A stretch of 64,000 nucleotides of DNA from Lentzea nigeriaca. Its GTDB lineage: Bacteria; Actinomycetota; Actinomycetes; Mycobacteriales; Pseudonocardiaceae. The notes under the pieces are model-generated. The model made no database searches and had not been told where the DNA came from. It saw only the letters and a list, made by a program, of their open reading frames with translations. The translations under genes were made by a program, and so were the position numbers. This document shows, one piece after another, positions 61,982 to 64,000 of the stretch; the first letter of the stretch is position 1; each line of letters opens with the position of its first letter. The stretch is from assembly GCF_016907955.1 (NCBI RefSeq), contig NZ_JAFBCX010000004.1, forward strand, positions 186,001 through 250,000. Reading direction: 5' to 3'.

Positions 61982-64000
61982 ATGGGCAAGATCCTCGGTC
62001 TGCTGGGCGCCGCACTCGTTCCGCCGGGACTGGCGTTCACGTTCCTGCAGGAGTGGGCGAAGGCTCATCCGGTGGCAGCGCTCGTCCTGCTCGCGGGCTA
62101 CGAAGCCGTCGTCTGGGCCAGCGCTTTCGTCGGCAGGATCATGGGCGGGGTCGCCGACGAGCTGGGCAAGCGCTGGCAACCGAGGCTGACCGACCGGATC
62201 GACCAGTCTCTGCGCCAACGGTTCTCGCGGTTCTCCAAGCGGTATCGCGAGTCGGTGCTGAGCGGTCTGCGGTTCATCGATCTGAAGGGCCTCGCCACGA
62301 TCGGCTTCTACACGCCGGACCTGGACGAGGTGTTCGTCGACGTCAGCCTCGTCTTCCGCGCGCCGAACCAGGTGCGAGGCGACGTGCTGGCCCAGGCGCC
62401 TGAGGACGTCGACGAACGCCACTCCATCTGGAACCTGCTCGACCAGCAACGGCCGGTGGTGCTCGCGGTCGTCGGCGCGCCGGGCAGCGGCAAGACCACC
62501 CTGCTGCGCTACACCGCACGCCGCATGTGCCGGTCCCGCCGCGGCCGTCGCCGCACCGTGCCGGTCCTGCTCTACCTGCGTGATCACGTCACGGCGATCA
62601 CCGCCGACCCGACGGTCGCGCTGCCGGAGCTGATCGCCACGCCCCTCGTTCCGCACGGCCTCGACGCACCACCCGGCTGGTTCGAGCGGCGGCTCTCCGA
62701 CGGCGATTGCGTCGTACTGCTCGACGGTCTGGACGAAGTGGCGTCCCAGGAAGACCGCACGCGGGTGGCGACGTGGGTCGCCAGCCAGACGAAACGCTAT
62801 CCGCACAACGACTTCGTCGTCACGTCACGCCCGCACGGCTACCAGACCGCACGGGTGGACGGCGCGACCGTGCTCCAGGTCCGCAGTTTCACCGACGCGC
62901 AGGTCGGCCAGTTCATCCACGGCTGGTACCTGGCGATCGAGCAGCGCAGCACCGGCTCGGCCGACGAGGACGTGCGCAGGCGGGCCGCGGAATCGGCCGA
63001 GGACCTGTTGCAACGCCTGGAACACACACCCGCGCTGCACGACCTGACGATCAACCCGTTGCTGCTCACGATGATCGCCAACGTGCACAGGTTCCGCGGT
63101 GCGCTGCCCGGCATCCGGGCCGACCTGTACGGCGAGATCTGCCAGGTGTTGTTGTGGCGCAGGCATGACGCGAAGGGCCTCATGTCAGAGCTGAACGGCG
63201 ACCAGAAGGCGGTTCTGCTGCGCGGTCTCGCCTACGCGATGATGCGGCGCCGAGTCCGCGACCTGCCGCGCGACGAGATGCTCGTGGAGTTGCGCCCGGC
63301 ACTGCGCCGGATGTCGAGGACGATCTCGGAGGAGGACTTCCTGGCCGAGGCCGGATCGAACGGGCTGCTGCTGGAACGCGAGAGCAACCTGTACTCGTTC
63401 GCGCACCTGACCTTCCAGGAGTACCTGGCCGCCGAGCACATCAGGGAGAAGGGTCTCGGCGACGTGCTCACCAAGACCGTCGAGGACGTCTGGTGGCGTG
63501 AGACGACGCTGCTGTACGTCGCCCGCTCCGACGCCGACGCGATCGTCGAGGCCTGCACGGCCTCGGGCAGCGTCGCCGCGCTCTCACTCGCCTTCGACTG
63601 CGCGGAACAATCCACTGAGCTGGCCCCGGAACTGCGCGCGAAACTCGACGACCTGCTCAGCCAGACGCTCGACGCCGACGTCCCGGACGCGGTGCGCAGG
63701 TTGATGACCGGAGTCCAGCTCACACGTCACCTCCGGCACGCGGTGGTGCGCACGGGCAACGGCACCCGGATGTGCACCCAGCCGATCACGCCGGACATCT
63801 ATCGCCGTTTCCTCGCGGACACCGGACGCGAGGACCAGTGGCTGGGCGCGCTTCCGTCGTTCACCAACTGGGTCAACGAGATCACCAACACCGAGGCGCG
63901 GTATCGGGTGCCGACATACGACGAGGTGCGGCACCCGGTCGTGTGCCGTGCGTTGAAGGGGCGCAGCGCCTGGTACTCGAGTGCGGCCGTGGGTGTGCAA
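61982..64000 (+). CDS. Membrane-anchored NACHT ATPase, possibly with FGE-like C-terminus (3' end outside window)
   Basis: 673 codons are visible and the frame runs off the window. One or two hydrophobic helices lie at residues 5-55 (ILGLLGAALVPPGLAF, VAALVLLAGYEAVVWASAF). A NACHT NTPase domain follows, with Walker A GAPGSGKTT (165-173) and Walker B CVVLLDGLDEVA (243-254, with Asp248 and Glu252). A winged and helical region (LTFQEYLAAEHI) is typical of NLR-like proteins. The last part (FTNWVNEITNTEARYRVPTY, DEVRHPVVC) resembles the formylglycine-generating enzyme/SUMF fold. NACHT ATPases in bacteria include antiphage sensors (bNACHT), so immune signalling is a possible role. Confidence 0.85.
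   Translation, partial: MGKILGLLGAALVPPGLAFTFLQEWAKAHPVAALVLLAGYEAVVWASAFVGRIMGGVADELGKRWQPRLTDRIDQSLRQRFSRFSKRYRESVLSGLRFIDLKGLATIGFYTPDLDEVFVDVSLVFRAPNQVRGDVLAQAPEDVDERHSIWNLLDQQRPVVLAVVGAPGSGKTTLLRYTARRMCRSRRGRRRTVPVLLYLRDHVTAITADPTVALPELIATPLVPHGLDAPPGWFERRLSDGDCVVLLDGLDEVASQEDRTRVATWVASQTKRYPHNDFVVTSRPHGYQTARVDGATVLQVRSFTDAQVGQFIHGWYLAIEQRSTGSADEDVRRRAAESAEDLLQRLEHTPALHDLTINPLLLTMIANVHRFRGALPGIRADLYGEICQVLLWRRHDAKGLMSELNGDQKAVLLRGLAYAMMRRRVRDLPRDEMLVELRPALRRMSRTISEEDFLAEAGSNGLLLERESNLYSFAHLTFQEYLAAEHIREKGLGDVLTKTVEDVWWRETTLLYVARSDADAIVEACTASGSVAALSLAFDCAEQSTELAPELRAKLDDLLSQTLDADVPDAVRRLMTGVQLTRHLRHAVVRTGNGTRMCTQPITPDIYRRFLADTGREDQWLGALPSFTNWVNEITNTEARYRVPTYDEVRHPVVCRALKGRSAWYSSAAVGVQ

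Overview
The window is high-GC actinobacterial chromosome with uniform gene style from end to end. The gene content points to Pseudonocardiales (Lentzea, Lechevalieria or Saccharothrix type): a fused 2-oxoglutarate decarboxylase/dehydrogenase (kgd), a tmsAB pair for 10-methyl fatty acids, a mycobacterial-type leucine catabolic operon, an SSI-type protease inhibitor, a TioE-type regulator and a DUF6104 protein. This genus-level guess is inference. There is no prophage, insertion sequence, CRISPR array or biosynthetic cluster. Many genes, especially regulators, carry a TANNNT box 6-7 nt before an ATG/GTG, which suggests leaderless transcripts. LAYOUT. 1-5.6 kb: partial FAD/NAD(P)-binding protein; a flavin-dependent monooxygenase preceded by a 14-codon ORF with three Cys codons; an acetyltransferase; a PAS-GGDEF-EAL protein with degenerate active sites. 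5.9-11.1 kb: a PDZ-less HtrA-like protease, tmsA-tmsB, and an AidB-like acyl-CoA dehydrogenase. 11.1-13.9 kb: a membrane receptor joining a cytoplasmic region to a periplasmic binding-protein fold. 14.0-20.3 kb: accD1-accA1-acyl-CoA dehydrogenase (leucine breakdown), an SGNH hydrolase, and a TetR repressor whose operator matches two sites at the operon. 20.4-25.7 kb: a phospholipase A2/membrane fusion, an acyltransferase, a hydrolase and a two-component system. 25.9-29.3 kb: erythromycin-esterase family protein with a double-MerR regulator, and a Gfo/Idh oxidoreductase. 29.4-32.0 kb: a Nudix/NrtR-like protein divergent from an SPFH protein and a NAD-kinase-like protein. 32-39.4 kb: MFS transporter, second SGNH hydrolase, SSI inhibitor, GH95-type enzyme, a membrane protein/regulator pair and a VTT protein. 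39.4-41.5 kb: three tandem Y-RNA-like modules, two with a circularly permuted tRNA-like domain, followed by the Ro60 homologue (rsr). 41.5-50.2 kb: flavodoxin/HxlR pair, glycine riboswitch-gcvH-sdaA, GH29 alpha-L-fucosidase, alanine dehydrogenase, MFS/TetR. 50.3-56.9 kb: two small proteins, an ABC transporter pair and a fused ABC exporter with one degenerate ATP site. 56.9-58.0 kb: about 1 kb with a direct repeat, apparent gene debris and tiny ORFs. 58.0-64.0 kb: kgd, a DUF6104 protein and a NACHT ATPase cut by the window edge. HOW THE GENES WORK TOGETHER. Lipid and branched-chain acyl metabolism dominates the first 24 kb. A palindrome TACT-N4-AGTA recurs upstream of both SGNH hydrolases and the AidB-like dehydrogenase, so these may share a regulator. 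The glycine riboswitch probably couples glycine cleavage to serine deamination. The most unusual parts are the Y RNA array with rsr, the NrtR/SPFH/NAD-kinase-like cassette, the Cys-rich leader ORF, the binding-protein receptor fusion and the NACHT protein.
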